This document shows positions 8,388 through 14,239 of a stretch of 21,392 nt of DNA, piece after piece. Within the stretch, counting starts at the first letter, position 1, and every line of letters begins with the position of its first letter. The notes under the pieces are model-generated. The model was not told the DNA's origin and ran no database searches. It worked only from the letters and a program-made list of their open reading frames with translations. Made by a program: the position numbers and the translations under genes. Source of the stretch: a virus; the IMG/VR virus record IMGVR_UViG_3300046009_012300, positions 1-21,392 of that record; one strand, given 5' to 3'.

Positions 8388-8539
8388 TGTGCGGCGCGCT
8401 TAACGATGTTCTTGGACGGGTAATCGAGCGGCTCGGTGAGCTGCTGACGCTCGCGGGCCTCCTTCCACTGCGTCAGGTCGGCGACCGCTTTCTCGAGCGC
8501 CCGCACCTTATCCATTAGCTCCTCGATTGCCTGGTCCAT
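8384..8539 (-). CDS. Small coiled-coil protein (51 residues)
   Basis: This ORF begins MDQAIEELMDKVRALEKAVA and ends DYPSKNIVKRAAQ. The first ~33 residues form an amphipathic helix with heptad-spaced Ile, Leu, Met and Val (I5, L8, V12, L15, V19, L22), followed by a basic tail. The ATG lies 2 bp beyond the TAA of the repeat protein, and the TGA overlaps the start of the large tail protein in an ATGA junction. These tight junctions on both sides are the main evidence that it is real. It may be a small structural peptide, an oligomerisation factor or a translational coupling device. The function is unknown. Confidence 0.7.
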   Translation of the reverse strand: MDQAIEELMDKVRALEKAVADLTQWKEARERQQLTEPLDYPSKNIVKRAAQ

Positions 8540-8541
8540 GA

Positions 8542-9654
8542 TTACTCAATGTTACGGCTATCGAGCGTCCAGGAGGTCGAATTGCGCCCGTCCGAAGACC
8601 ACGAGGTCGAGTTCCGCGCGTCGTTCGCCCACAGGCCGCCGTTCCGGACGGGCGTCGGCATGTCCGCCGTCGCGTCGAGCGCGGACGGGAATACGTTCGA
8701 CGACTGCGTGAAGGTGACGTCGGGCATGTCCGCCGTCGCGTCGAGCGGGCCCAGCGCGACCGACTGCGCGAGGGAAACGGTCACGTCGCCCATGTCGCCG
8801 GAAGTGTCGAGCACCGAAACGCTCACGCGAGTCTCCGGCTCCGCGAGGATGGTCACGTTTCCCATGTCTGCTGTGGACTCGAGGACCGACACGGAAATAG
8901 ACTGGAGCGCGGCGGGCGTCACCGCTCCCATGTCCGCTGTCGAATCGAGGACCGATACGCTGACGTTAGAAGACGCGGTGAACGTCACGTTCCCTATGTC
9001 CGCCGTCGCGTCGAGGACGGTAACGGAAACGTTCGTCTCTGCCGCGGGCGCCATGGACGCGACTACGTAGGCGTAGTTGTCGTTGGTGAGCGTCACGCCG
9101 AGGGACTGGCTGCCCGTGCCGACCGTTGCGTTCGAGTCGACGAGCATGTTCTGCGAGCCGCCGGAGAAGGCGATGATGCCGCGCGACGTGGCGCCGGAGC
9201 CCGCCGCGAAGCCGCCGCCGTTGTTGACGTTCGCGGCGACGAGCCAGCAGCCCGACGCGACGACCGTGGTGGACGCCGAGTACGACGCCGCCGTGCCGTT
9301 CGCCACGGCCGAGGAGTCCGGCTGCCCGGACTGCTTGGCGCCGGTGTACGACGCGGCCACGATGCCGATGTCGGAGCTGTTGTTCGCGCTGGCGACGATG
9401 TTGTTCGTCCCCGTGGCCGGACCCTCTAGTCGGTACAAATATACGAACGTGTTGGCCTGCGACGACCGCTTGCCGATTTGCGTCATAGCGACGCCGTTGT
9501 ACGTGACGCCGGAAATTTGGTCGCCGTTCGCCGCGCGGATGCACGTGACCGATACGAACAGAATCCGGTTTGCCCCGGTGCAGGTGTGCGCGACGGTCTT
9601 CGACGTTACCGCCGTAGAGCTGCCGTTCGATGTTGCATCGAGCGCGATAGCCAT
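8542..9654 (-). CDS. Virion protein: beta-sandwich domain plus six 22-residue repeats
   Basis: This 370-residue protein has three parts. Residues 1-204 read as a jelly-roll-like beta sandwich (SKTVAHTCTGANRILFVSVT, ISGVTYNGVAMTQIG, YAYVVASMAP), a fold frequent in phage and environmental surface proteins. Residues 209-336 contain six tandem units of the form V-S-V-x-V-L-[DE]-x-T-A-D-M-G-x-V-T, starting at 209, 231, 253, 277, 299 and 321. Residues 345-368 hold three 10-residue units D-x-R-N-S-T-S-W. Ser, Thr, Val and Asp dominate and there are few charged side chains. The gene sits between the small conserved virion protein and the tail nozzle-like gene, so a decoration, head fibre or tail-surface role is likely. 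It could also be a tailspike-like adhesin. No catalytic motif is seen. Confidence 0.7.
   Translation of the reverse strand: MAIALDATSNGSSTAVTSKTVAHTCTGANRILFVSVTCIRAANGDQISGVTYNGVAMTQIGKRSSQANTFVYLYRLEGPATGTNNIVASANNSSDIGIVAASYTGAKQSGQPDSSAVANGTAASYSASTTVVASGCWLVAANVNNGGGFAAGSGATSRGIIAFSGGSQNMLVDSNATVGTGSQSLGVTLTNDNYAYVVASMAPAAETNVSVTVLDATADIGNVTFTASSNVSVSVLDSTADMGAVTPAALQSISVSVLESTADMGNVTILAEPETRVSVSVLDTSGDMGDVTVSLAQSVALGPLDATADMPDVTFTQSSNVFPSALDATADMPTPVRNGGLWANDARNSTSWSSDGRNSTSWTLDSRNIE
8551..8622 (-). repeat. Three D-x-R-N-S-T-S-W decapeptide repeats
   Basis: Residues 345-368 of the repeat protein read DARNSTSWSS, DGRNSTSWTL and DSRN. The period is exactly 30 bp and the units lie at the extreme C-terminus. 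Confidence 0.7.
8647..9030 (-). repeat. Six tandem ~66 bp repeats encoding V-S-V-x-V-L-D-x-T-A-D-M-G-x-V-T
   Basis: The protein units are spaced 22, 22, 24, 22 and 22 residues apart. At DNA level the plus-strand string ATGTCCGCCGTCGCGTCGAG occurs exactly three times, at about 8660, 8727 and 8998, so some copies are nearly identical in sequence while others have diverged. Confidence 0.75.
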
Positions 9655-9674
9655 AAGGGTTTATCCCCTACGGC

Positions 9675-10100
9675 CTAGGAGATGCGGTAGCAGCCGTTAG
9701 CGGAGAAGACGACCGTGAAGGTGCCGGAGGAAACCGACTGGTCGGCGCCGAAGTCGAAGACGCCGATGATTGGCGAGGTGGCGGCGGTGCCGGTGTCCTT
9801 GTACAGGACGCCGTAGCGGGCGTTCGTGATGGTCGCGGTGGTCCAGGACACGTCGGCCGCGTCGAGGACGGCGGTAGTCGACACGTTGGTCATGGTCTTG
9901 GACGCGAGGGCCGCGCCGCCGGCAGTGTAGCCGGTGCCGCTGATTTCGTTGGTGACGTCGTTGAAGAAGTCGTGCGCCGCGGAGGGGGTGTACGAGGACG
10001 TGGTGAGCGCGAGCTTGATGGTGTCGTTCGCCCAGTCAATCTGGGTCGAGGCCCCCTTGAGGAGGTAGAGCTTGCCGGTGGTGCTGAGTACGTTAGCCAT
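9675..10100 (-). CDS. Conserved small phage virion protein
   Basis: The 141 residues match from memory a common phage structural family: a start of the form LY-LLKGxxxxDWANDTIKLAL, then SSYTPSAAHDFFNDVTNEIS, then GTGYTAGGAALASKT, then VLDAADVSWTTATITNARYG, and an end of the form SPIIGVFDFGADQSVSSGTF. The fold is predicted to be all beta. Family members lie among head-tail and tail genes of many metagenomic siphoviruses and podoviruses, and their exact role (tail surface, head decoration or fibre) is not established. The ATG is 9 bp after the adaptor gene stop, and its leader (AAACAAGAAAC) is A-rich without a strong ribosome site. Family membership is confident; function is open. Confidence 0.8.
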   Translation of the reverse strand: MANVLSTTGKLYLLKGASTQIDWANDTIKLALTTSSYTPSAAHDFFNDVTNEISGTGYTAGGAALASKTMTNVSTTAVLDAADVSWTTATITNARYGVLYKDTGTAATSPIIGVFDFGADQSVSSGTFTVVFSANGCYRIS

Positions 10101-10109
10101 GTTTCTTGT

Positions 10110-10826
10110 TTAGCGGAACCTATTCTGACGCGGGCGGATAACCGTCGCCGAATCCCGGCCGCGCTTGGCGGTGAACTTCTGCAGCGACTTAATCTTCGCG
10201 TCGGCGCGGGCGCGCAGCGACGGGGCGGTCTCCATGTTGTTGTCCTCCGCGTAGCAGGCGGACGCCTCGAGCGACACGGCCTCGTGGTGCGCCGCGTCGA
10301 AGCCGGGCACCTTGGTGGTGTCGGAGTACGCGAACGACCCCGCCTTGCGGCGGAAGTAGACGACGAGCCCGGCGGCGTAGTCGTAGTTCGGCGTCGGGTA
10401 CAGGAGGATGTTGGCGCCGCGCAGGTCGAAGTAGCGGGGGATGCCGCCGCCGTCCATGAGCTCCTCGGGGTCACCCTTGAAGCTGTCCAGGCCTACGCGC
10501 TTGAGCTCGTACCCGTTGCCGGCGCTGTCCTTGGCGACGACCTTGTCGACGACGATGTGCGACGTGTCGAGGCTGTACTGCCTCTGGCCGTTCATGATGG
10601 CGGTGCGGCCGACCGGCTGGGTCGTGTTGTTGGCGTCGTCGAACTCCCAACGGCCGTCGGACATCAGCAGCGCCACGGAAACGGCTTCCATGGCGCGGTT
10701 GATGTAGTTGGCGAACGTCTTCAGGCGGGTGGTGTCGCCGGAAATGTAGCCGTAGTTAGCGGAGAACAGCTTCCGCTCGCAGTCCTGGACGAGGCCGTCG
10801 TAGGTCGATGTGTCGCTGAATTGCAT
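10110..10826 (-). CDS. Head-tail adaptor / connector candidate
   Basis: This 238-residue protein has helical termini and a beta-rich centre. It begins with a helical part (YDGLVQDCERKLFSANYGYI, then KTFANYINRAMEAVSVALLM) and continues into strands (GRWEFDDANNTTQPVGRTAI, GIPRYFDLRGANILLYPTPN, AAGLVVYFRRKAGSFAYSDT). It ends in a helix-turn region (HHEAVSLEASACYAEDNNME) and a basic tail (RPRQNRFR). The phrase 'I-P-x-Y-F-D...I-L-L-Y-P-T-P' is familiar from adaptor or gatekeeper-type proteins encoded after the capsid gene in podovirus-like genomes. The C-terminal helix with basic tail fits docking on the portal ring. The adaptor call is based on these features and on its place between capsid and tail genes; no catalytic residue is involved. 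Confidence 0.55.
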   Translation of the reverse strand: MQFSDTSTYDGLVQDCERKLFSANYGYISGDTTRLKTFANYINRAMEAVSVALLMSDGRWEFDDANNTTQPVGRTAIMNGQRQYSLDTSHIVVDKVVAKDSAGNGYELKRVGLDSFKGDPEELMDGGGIPRYFDLRGANILLYPTPNYDYAAGLVVYFRRKAGSFAYSDTTKVPGFDAAHHEAVSLEASACYAEDNNMETAPSLRARADAKIKSLQKFTAKRGRDSATVIRPRQNRFR

Positions 10827-10856
10827 GGCATTATCGTGCCACGCGCGACCCAGCGG

Positions 10857-11258
10857 CTAGGACTTTTTGGCCTCTTCCGGGGCCTCGTCGAGCGCGTCCC
10901 TGTGCGCCTTCTCGAGGTTCAGGCGGAACTCCTCGACGCGGTCGTAGATGACCAGGATGACCTTGCCGTCCTGGAGCATGACCTCGCGGGTGTCCTCGGT
11001 GAACTTGAGGAGCGGCTTGAACTTGGACACGACGTAGCCGCGTACGCGGTCGTCGGCCTTCTTCAGCTTCTCCTGCAGCTTCGCGAGCTCGGCGTTCTTG
11101 CCCTCGATTTCCTTGGAGAGCGCGCGGCCCTGGTCGATGATTTCCTTGCGCTTCGAGAGGTCGTCGAACATCTGCTTGGAGCTGAACTCCACGACGCGCT
11201 CGTACGGCTTTAGGTTCACGACCGACTTGCCAGGAGCCTGCTGTACTCGTTTTCCCAT
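10857..11258 (-). CDS. Coiled-coil protein of unknown function (133 residues)
   Basis: A basic N-terminus (GKRVQQAPGKSVVNLKPYER) is followed by a long charged helix with clear heptads (IIDQGRALSKEIEGKNAELA, KLQEKLKKADDRVRGYV), a short beta segment (REVMLQDGKVILVIYDRVEE) and a final helix ending DEAPEEAKKS. Its ATG lies inside the end of the glycosyltransferase gene (43 bp overlap) and has a ribosome-site-like AAGG 7 bp upstream. Placement before the adaptor gene suggests a minor structural or assembly-chaperone role. No family is recognised. Confidence 0.7.
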   Translation of the reverse strand: MGKRVQQAPGKSVVNLKPYERVVEFSSKQMFDDLSKRKEIIDQGRALSKEIEGKNAELAKLQEKLKKADDRVRGYVVSKFKPLLKFTEDTREVMLQDGKVILVIYDRVEEFRLNLEKAHRDALDEAPEEAKKS

Positions 11259-12283
11259 AGTTGTGCCTTATCGGCGATGTTGTAGTTCTTCGTAACGTAG
11301 CGCCGCGCGGCCTTTCCCATCTTCCGCCGCGTCCCGACGTCCTTCAAATTTTCGTACGCTTTCACCCAGTCGTCAAGCGTGAGGCAGACCTCCATGTACG
11401 GCTCGTCCGGCCCCTGGTACGGGGAGCGGCCGTCCGAGAACCCGGAGGCGATGACGGGAATCTCGAGCATCGACATCTCGAGGAACTTCACGTTCGACTT
11501 GCAGCGGTTGAAGTAGTTGTCGGTGCGCGGGATGAGCGCCGCGTCGAGGTCGAGCGACAGGAGCTTGTGCGGGTAGTCGGCGTTGGTGACCGGCTGGTGC
11601 ATCTCCGCGCCGACCGACTCGAAGAAGTCGTGCATCTCCAGGTACAGGCCCGTGAGGACGCCCTCGAGGCGGTCGCGCCGTTGCAGGCCGAGGACGACGA
11701 GCTGCGCCTCGCTCCCGACGCGCTCGAGGAACGGCTTCACGACCTCCCAGTCGCCGGTGGACGCCACGGAGCCGACGATGCCGAGCCGCAGGCGCTCCCG
11801 GTCCGGCTTATCCTCCGGCTCCGGCCAGTCCTCGGGGTCGACGCAGTTCGGCAGCACCACGACGTTCGGGTGGACCTGGCGGTACTCCGCGGCGAGCGTC
11901 TCGGTCGTGCAGGTCACGAGGTCGGCCTCGCGCAGCGCCTCGTATATTTTGGCGTTCCACTTCGCGAGCATCTCGGCCTCGCGCGGGCCGAAGAACTTGC
12001 CCATCGGGACGCCGGACGCCGGGACGTACGTGTCGTCGTTGTCGAACACCACCTTCTTCCCGGCGCCCTTGAGGAGCTTCATCAGCTCGATGCGCGCGTC
12101 GTCGTCCGGGCGGTGGAATACCACCACGTCGGCGTGCGCCGCCAGACGGGCCGCCTCGGTCAGCGGCAGCATCTTCCCGCGGAGCGTGTCGCGCGTGCCC
12201 CACCAGCCGCGCTCGCGCAGCGGCAGCAGGCACCGCACGTAAAAGCAGCCATCGTACTTGGAGCCGATGAAGAAGACGCGCAT
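11216..12283 (-). CDS. GT-B fold glycosyltransferase (GT4-like)
   Basis: Measured from the ATG that overlaps the upstream TAA, the protein has 355 residues and two Rossmann-like halves. The N-terminal half starts MRVFFIGSKYDGC and includes DVVVFHRP (52-59), KVVFDNDDTY (77-86) and the linker VVVLPNCVDPEDW (141-153). The C-terminal half starts LRLGIVGSVASTGDWE (165-180) and carries the nucleotide-sugar-binding region KSNVKFLEMSMLEIPVIASG (262-281), the place of the E-x7-E signature in GT4 enzymes; here E269 and E274 are spaced differently. It probably transfers a sugar from a nucleotide donor in the cytoplasm. Lying between the capsid gene and adaptor genes, it may modify a virion protein, although cell-surface glycan modification is also possible. 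An in-frame start further upstream would overlap the 38-residue gene and is less likely. Confidence 0.85.
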   Translation of the reverse strand: MRVFFIGSKYDGCFYVRCLLPLRERGWWGTRDTLRGKMLPLTEAARLAAHADVVVFHRPDDDARIELMKLLKGAGKKVVFDNDDTYVPASGVPMGKFFGPREAEMLAKWNAKIYEALREADLVTCTTETLAAEYRQVHPNVVVLPNCVDPEDWPEPEDKPDRERLRLGIVGSVASTGDWEVVKPFLERVGSEAQLVVLGLQRRDRLEGVLTGLYLEMHDFFESVGAEMHQPVTNADYPHKLLSLDLDAALIPRTDNYFNRCKSNVKFLEMSMLEIPVIASGFSDGRSPYQGPDEPYMEVCLTLDDWVKAYENLKDVGTRRKMGKAARRYVTKNYNIADKAQLWENEYSRLLASRS

Positions 12284-12399
12284 TAGCCCTTCTTGCGCTT
12301 CGGCGGCGCGACGACCTCGCCGGGGTTCTTGCCGACCCACGTGCGCTGCGGCTTCAGTCCGGGGGCGATGACGACGGGCGGTAGCGGTTGGTTTTCCAT
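12283..12399 (-). CDS. Pro-rich basic mini-protein (38 residues) coupled to the glycosyltransferase
   Basis: This ORF begins MENQPLPPVVIAPGLKPQRT and ends VAPPKRKKG. It contains eight prolines and a basic tail and has no predicted domain. Its TAA shares bases with the ATG of the glycosyltransferase (TAATG), so the two are probably translated together. The start lies 34 bp beyond the capsid terminator and 7 bp after a TACAAT element, which could make a nearly leaderless transcript. Codon use resembles its neighbours. It could be a small virion protein, a glycosyltransferase partner or a leader peptide. Confidence 0.6.
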   Translation of the reverse strand: MENQPLPPVVIAPGLKPQRTWVGKNPGEVVAPPKRKKG

Positions 12400-12433
12400 G
12401 CCCCGAATTGTACGACAGGTCAAGGAAAGCGAA

Positions 12434-12451
12434 AAGGCCCCGGAGGGCCTT
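12434..12451 (-). terminator. Intrinsic terminator after the capsid gene
   Basis: Read on the minus strand, AAGGCCC-TCCG-GGGCCTT forms a 7 bp GC-rich stem with a tetraloop, followed by TTCGCTTTCC. It lies 20 bp after the capsid stop. A near copy (19 of 20 bases over the shared core) lies at 17503-17522. Confidence 0.8.
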
Positions 12452-12471
12452 CGCGCTCGGACGTGGGTCGG

Positions 12472-13389
12472 TTAGACCGCGGTCGCGTGGGTGAGAATGC
12501 GGACGCCGGCGGTGTCTCGGTTCTCCACGACGCCGAACGCGATGTCGGCGGTCGTGACGGTCGAGAGGTAGTCCGGCATGTAGTTGGACTGGACGCGGAT
12601 ACCGGCGGAGCCGACCATAGCGCCCTTCGACATCGCGCCGAGGGGAGCGGTGGCGAAGTGGATGGCGTCCTTGTGGGCGAGCAGGTTGTACCGGCCGGTG
12701 GTGCCGCCGGAGATGGTCGGCACGTTCGGGGAGAGGTACACCGGGATGCCGTAGAGGTGGCTGTCCGGGATGCGGGCGGTCGGGTCGTTGACCGGGGAGT
12801 TCACCGCGAGGGCGAAGCGGTCGGTCGCCTGCACCTGGCGCCAGAAGGTGTTCGGGTGCAGGAAGAACGCGACGGAGCCGGTGCGGACGCCCGGGACGGC
12901 GGCGGCCTCGAGGGTCGAGATGGCGGCGCGGATGTCGGAGTCCTGGATGTTGGTCGTGGACGCGCCGACGGACTGCGAGAAGCCGGAGAACAGGGCGGCG
13001 ATGGCGGTCTCGAGCGCCATGGCCACGGTGTAGCCGGCGTTCTCCGCGTACATGCGCTGGATGTTGTAGGACTGCTTGACCTGGGCGGCCTCGAGGTCCT
13101 CAATCGCGAACGAGACTTCCTTCCAGGTGTTGACCGTGAGGGTAACCTTGGTCTCGGTCGGCGAGTTGAGGGTGACGGCGGCGCCGTTGGACTTGTCGTT
13201 TGCGGACATCTCGGTCAGGTTCGGGGTGTACAGGGCCGATGCGCCACCGCGGAGCTCCGAGGAGCGGTCGGTGAAGAACGACGCGAACACCACCTCCTTC
13301 TTGAAGATGTCGTTGATGCGCTCGCCCCAGACCTCCGGGATGAGCTCCGCGAGGTCGGAAGCGGTAAAGGTGTCGGTAGGGAAGGCCAT
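12472..13389 (-). CDS. HK97-fold major capsid protein
   Basis: The 305-residue protein shows the usual capsid landmarks. An N-terminal arm and helix (ASDLAELIPEVWGERINDIF) leads to the E-loop region (LYTPNLTEMSANDKSNGAAV). A strand-helix segment (KVTLTVNTWKEVSFAIEDLE) and the long spine helix (QRMYAENAGYTVAMALETAI) follow. The A-domain contains ISTLEAAAVPGVR and AFFLHPNTFWRQVQATDRFA, and the C-terminal strands include ADIAFGVVENRDTAGVRIL. Length is normal for a capsid subunit made with a separate scaffold protein, and such a gene lies just upstream. A strong terminator directly downstream is a common way to raise capsid transcript over the genes that follow. The ATG is preceded by CTAAACTTTA with no ribosome site. 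Alternatives are unlikely. Confidence 0.9.
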   Translation of the reverse strand: MAFPTDTFTASDLAELIPEVWGERINDIFKKEVVFASFFTDRSSELRGGASALYTPNLTEMSANDKSNGAAVTLNSPTETKVTLTVNTWKEVSFAIEDLEAAQVKQSYNIQRMYAENAGYTVAMALETAIAALFSGFSQSVGASTTNIQDSDIRAAISTLEAAAVPGVRTGSVAFFLHPNTFWRQVQATDRFALAVNSPVNDPTARIPDSHLYGIPVYLSPNVPTISGGTTGRYNLLAHKDAIHFATAPLGAMSKGAMVGSAGIRVQSNYMPDYLSTVTTADIAFGVVENRDTAGVRILTHATAV

Positions 13390-13422
13390 TAAAGTTTAGG
13401 GTAAGTTTGGCGGGTAGTCGGT

Positions 13423-13926
13423 CTAGAGCAGCCCGAACTTCTTCGCGGCGAGGGCGCGGTGCTCTTCCGGCGAAAGCTTGTCGGCGAAGCCCTTCTCGGA
13501 GCGTCGTACCGGGGAGCCGCTGGCGGCGCCGAGCTGCGCGTCGTCGGCCTTCCGCCTGTCGTCCTGGGTTTTCTTCCAGGCCTTGAACAGGTCGGACTCG
13601 GCCGCGGCCAGCGGGGAAATTCCCTCGACGCTGGCTACTTTCTTCGCGTACTCGACCTCCGCCTCGGCGAAGCCTTTGGCGTAGAGAATCGTTTCCTCCT
13701 TGGAGAGAGCGGACGGGGCTGCGGGGGCCGGGGCCTGGACGGCAGGCTTCTCCTCGGAGACGGCGGCGAGCTTGGCCTTCAGAGCCTTGAGCTCTGCCTC
13801 GGCTTTCTCGGCGCGGCGCTTCTGGGAGAGGTACTTGTCGTCGGTTGAGGGAGCTTCGTTTTCCGTCGCGCTACCGTCGACGTGCTCGTTTTCGTTCTGA
13901 GCGGGAACCGTGGTTTCGTTGTCCAT
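13423..13926 (-). CDS. Capsid scaffold-like protein
   Basis: The protein is 167 residues from ATG 13926, or 176 from ATG 13953. The inner start is preferred because the protein then opens with an acidic, disordered segment typical of scaffolds (MDNETTVPAQNENEHVDGSA) and because the outer ATG would leave almost no leader behind the candidate promoter. A coiled coil follows (KRRAEKAEAELKALKAKLAA), then an Ala/Pro linker, a second helical region (ILYAKGFAEAEVEYAKKVAS), and a basic-hydrophobic C-terminus (SPEEHRALAAKKFGLL) of the sort that contacts coat subunits. It lies 33 bp upstream of the capsid gene. No protease motif is visible, so it seems to be a scaffold alone rather than a protease-scaffold fusion. 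Confidence 0.75.
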   Translation of the reverse strand: MDNETTVPAQNENEHVDGSATENEAPSTDDKYLSQKRRAEKAEAELKALKAKLAAVSEEKPAVQAPAPAAPSALSKEETILYAKGFAEAEVEYAKKVASVEGISPLAAAESDLFKAWKKTQDDRRKADDAQLGAASGSPVRRSEKGFADKLSPEEHRALAAKKFGLL

Positions 13927-13964
13927 AGGTAGCCGATTTTGTTGAGGCGGCATCGCAACCGCCG

Positions 13965-13993
13965 GACAGACGATGGTTATTCGTCTGCGTCAA
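13965..13993 (-). promoter_or_regulatory. Candidate promoter for the scaffold-capsid unit
   Basis: On the minus strand a near-consensus -35 (TTGACG, 13988-13993) is followed after 17 bp by a poor -10 (TCTGTC). It lies just downstream of a terminator and upstream of the scaffold start at 13926. The -35 is convincing, the -10 is not. Confidence 0.3.
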
Positions 13994-14012
13994 GTTTGGG
14001 CGAAAGAAAAAA

Positions 14013-14037
14013 AGCGCGCCGCTTTTCGGCACGCGCT
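14013..14037 (-). terminator. Intrinsic terminator overlapping the stop of the 67-residue gene
   Basis: On the minus strand AGCGC and GCGCT pair, continued by GCCG and CGGC across a 2-base bulge, with an AAAAG loop and a following run of seven T. The stem begins inside the TAG stop of the upstream gene. Confidence 0.8.
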
Positions 14038-14239
14038 ACGCCTTCCTGGCCTGCTCGCGCAGCTTCTTCTGCTCCTTGATGACGCGGGCGATGCCGTCGG
14101 CGATAGCCGACTTCACGGTAGCGGCCGACGGGGACTCCCCGCGGTACACCGCGTCCAGCACCTTCTCGTCGACGACTGACAGCAGGTAGGCGGAAACCGC
14201 CTTCAGCGTCTCTTCGTCAAGCCTGAGCAGGGGCCGCAT
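14036..14239 (-). CDS. Small helical protein after the portal (67 residues)
   Basis: The protein starts MRPLLRLDEETLKAVSAYLL and ends with a basic helix (ARVIKEQKKLREQARKA). It appears all-helical with no recognised family. The ATG lies 23 bp inside the end of the portal gene, in another frame, so translation is probably coupled to the portal. An intrinsic terminator overlaps its stop, making it the last gene of the terminase-portal transcript. A small gene at this position often encodes a head-assembly accessory, but that is only an inference from position. Confidence 0.7.
   Translation of the reverse strand: MRPLLRLDEETLKAVSAYLLSVVDEKVLDAVYRGESPSAATVKSAIADGIARVIKEQKKLREQARKA

Noticed and set aside
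8647-9030. A CRISPR array, because of regularly spaced ~66 bp repeats
   Set aside because: The repeats are in frame, encode a conserved 22-residue unit throughout and lack unique spacers between identical repeats.
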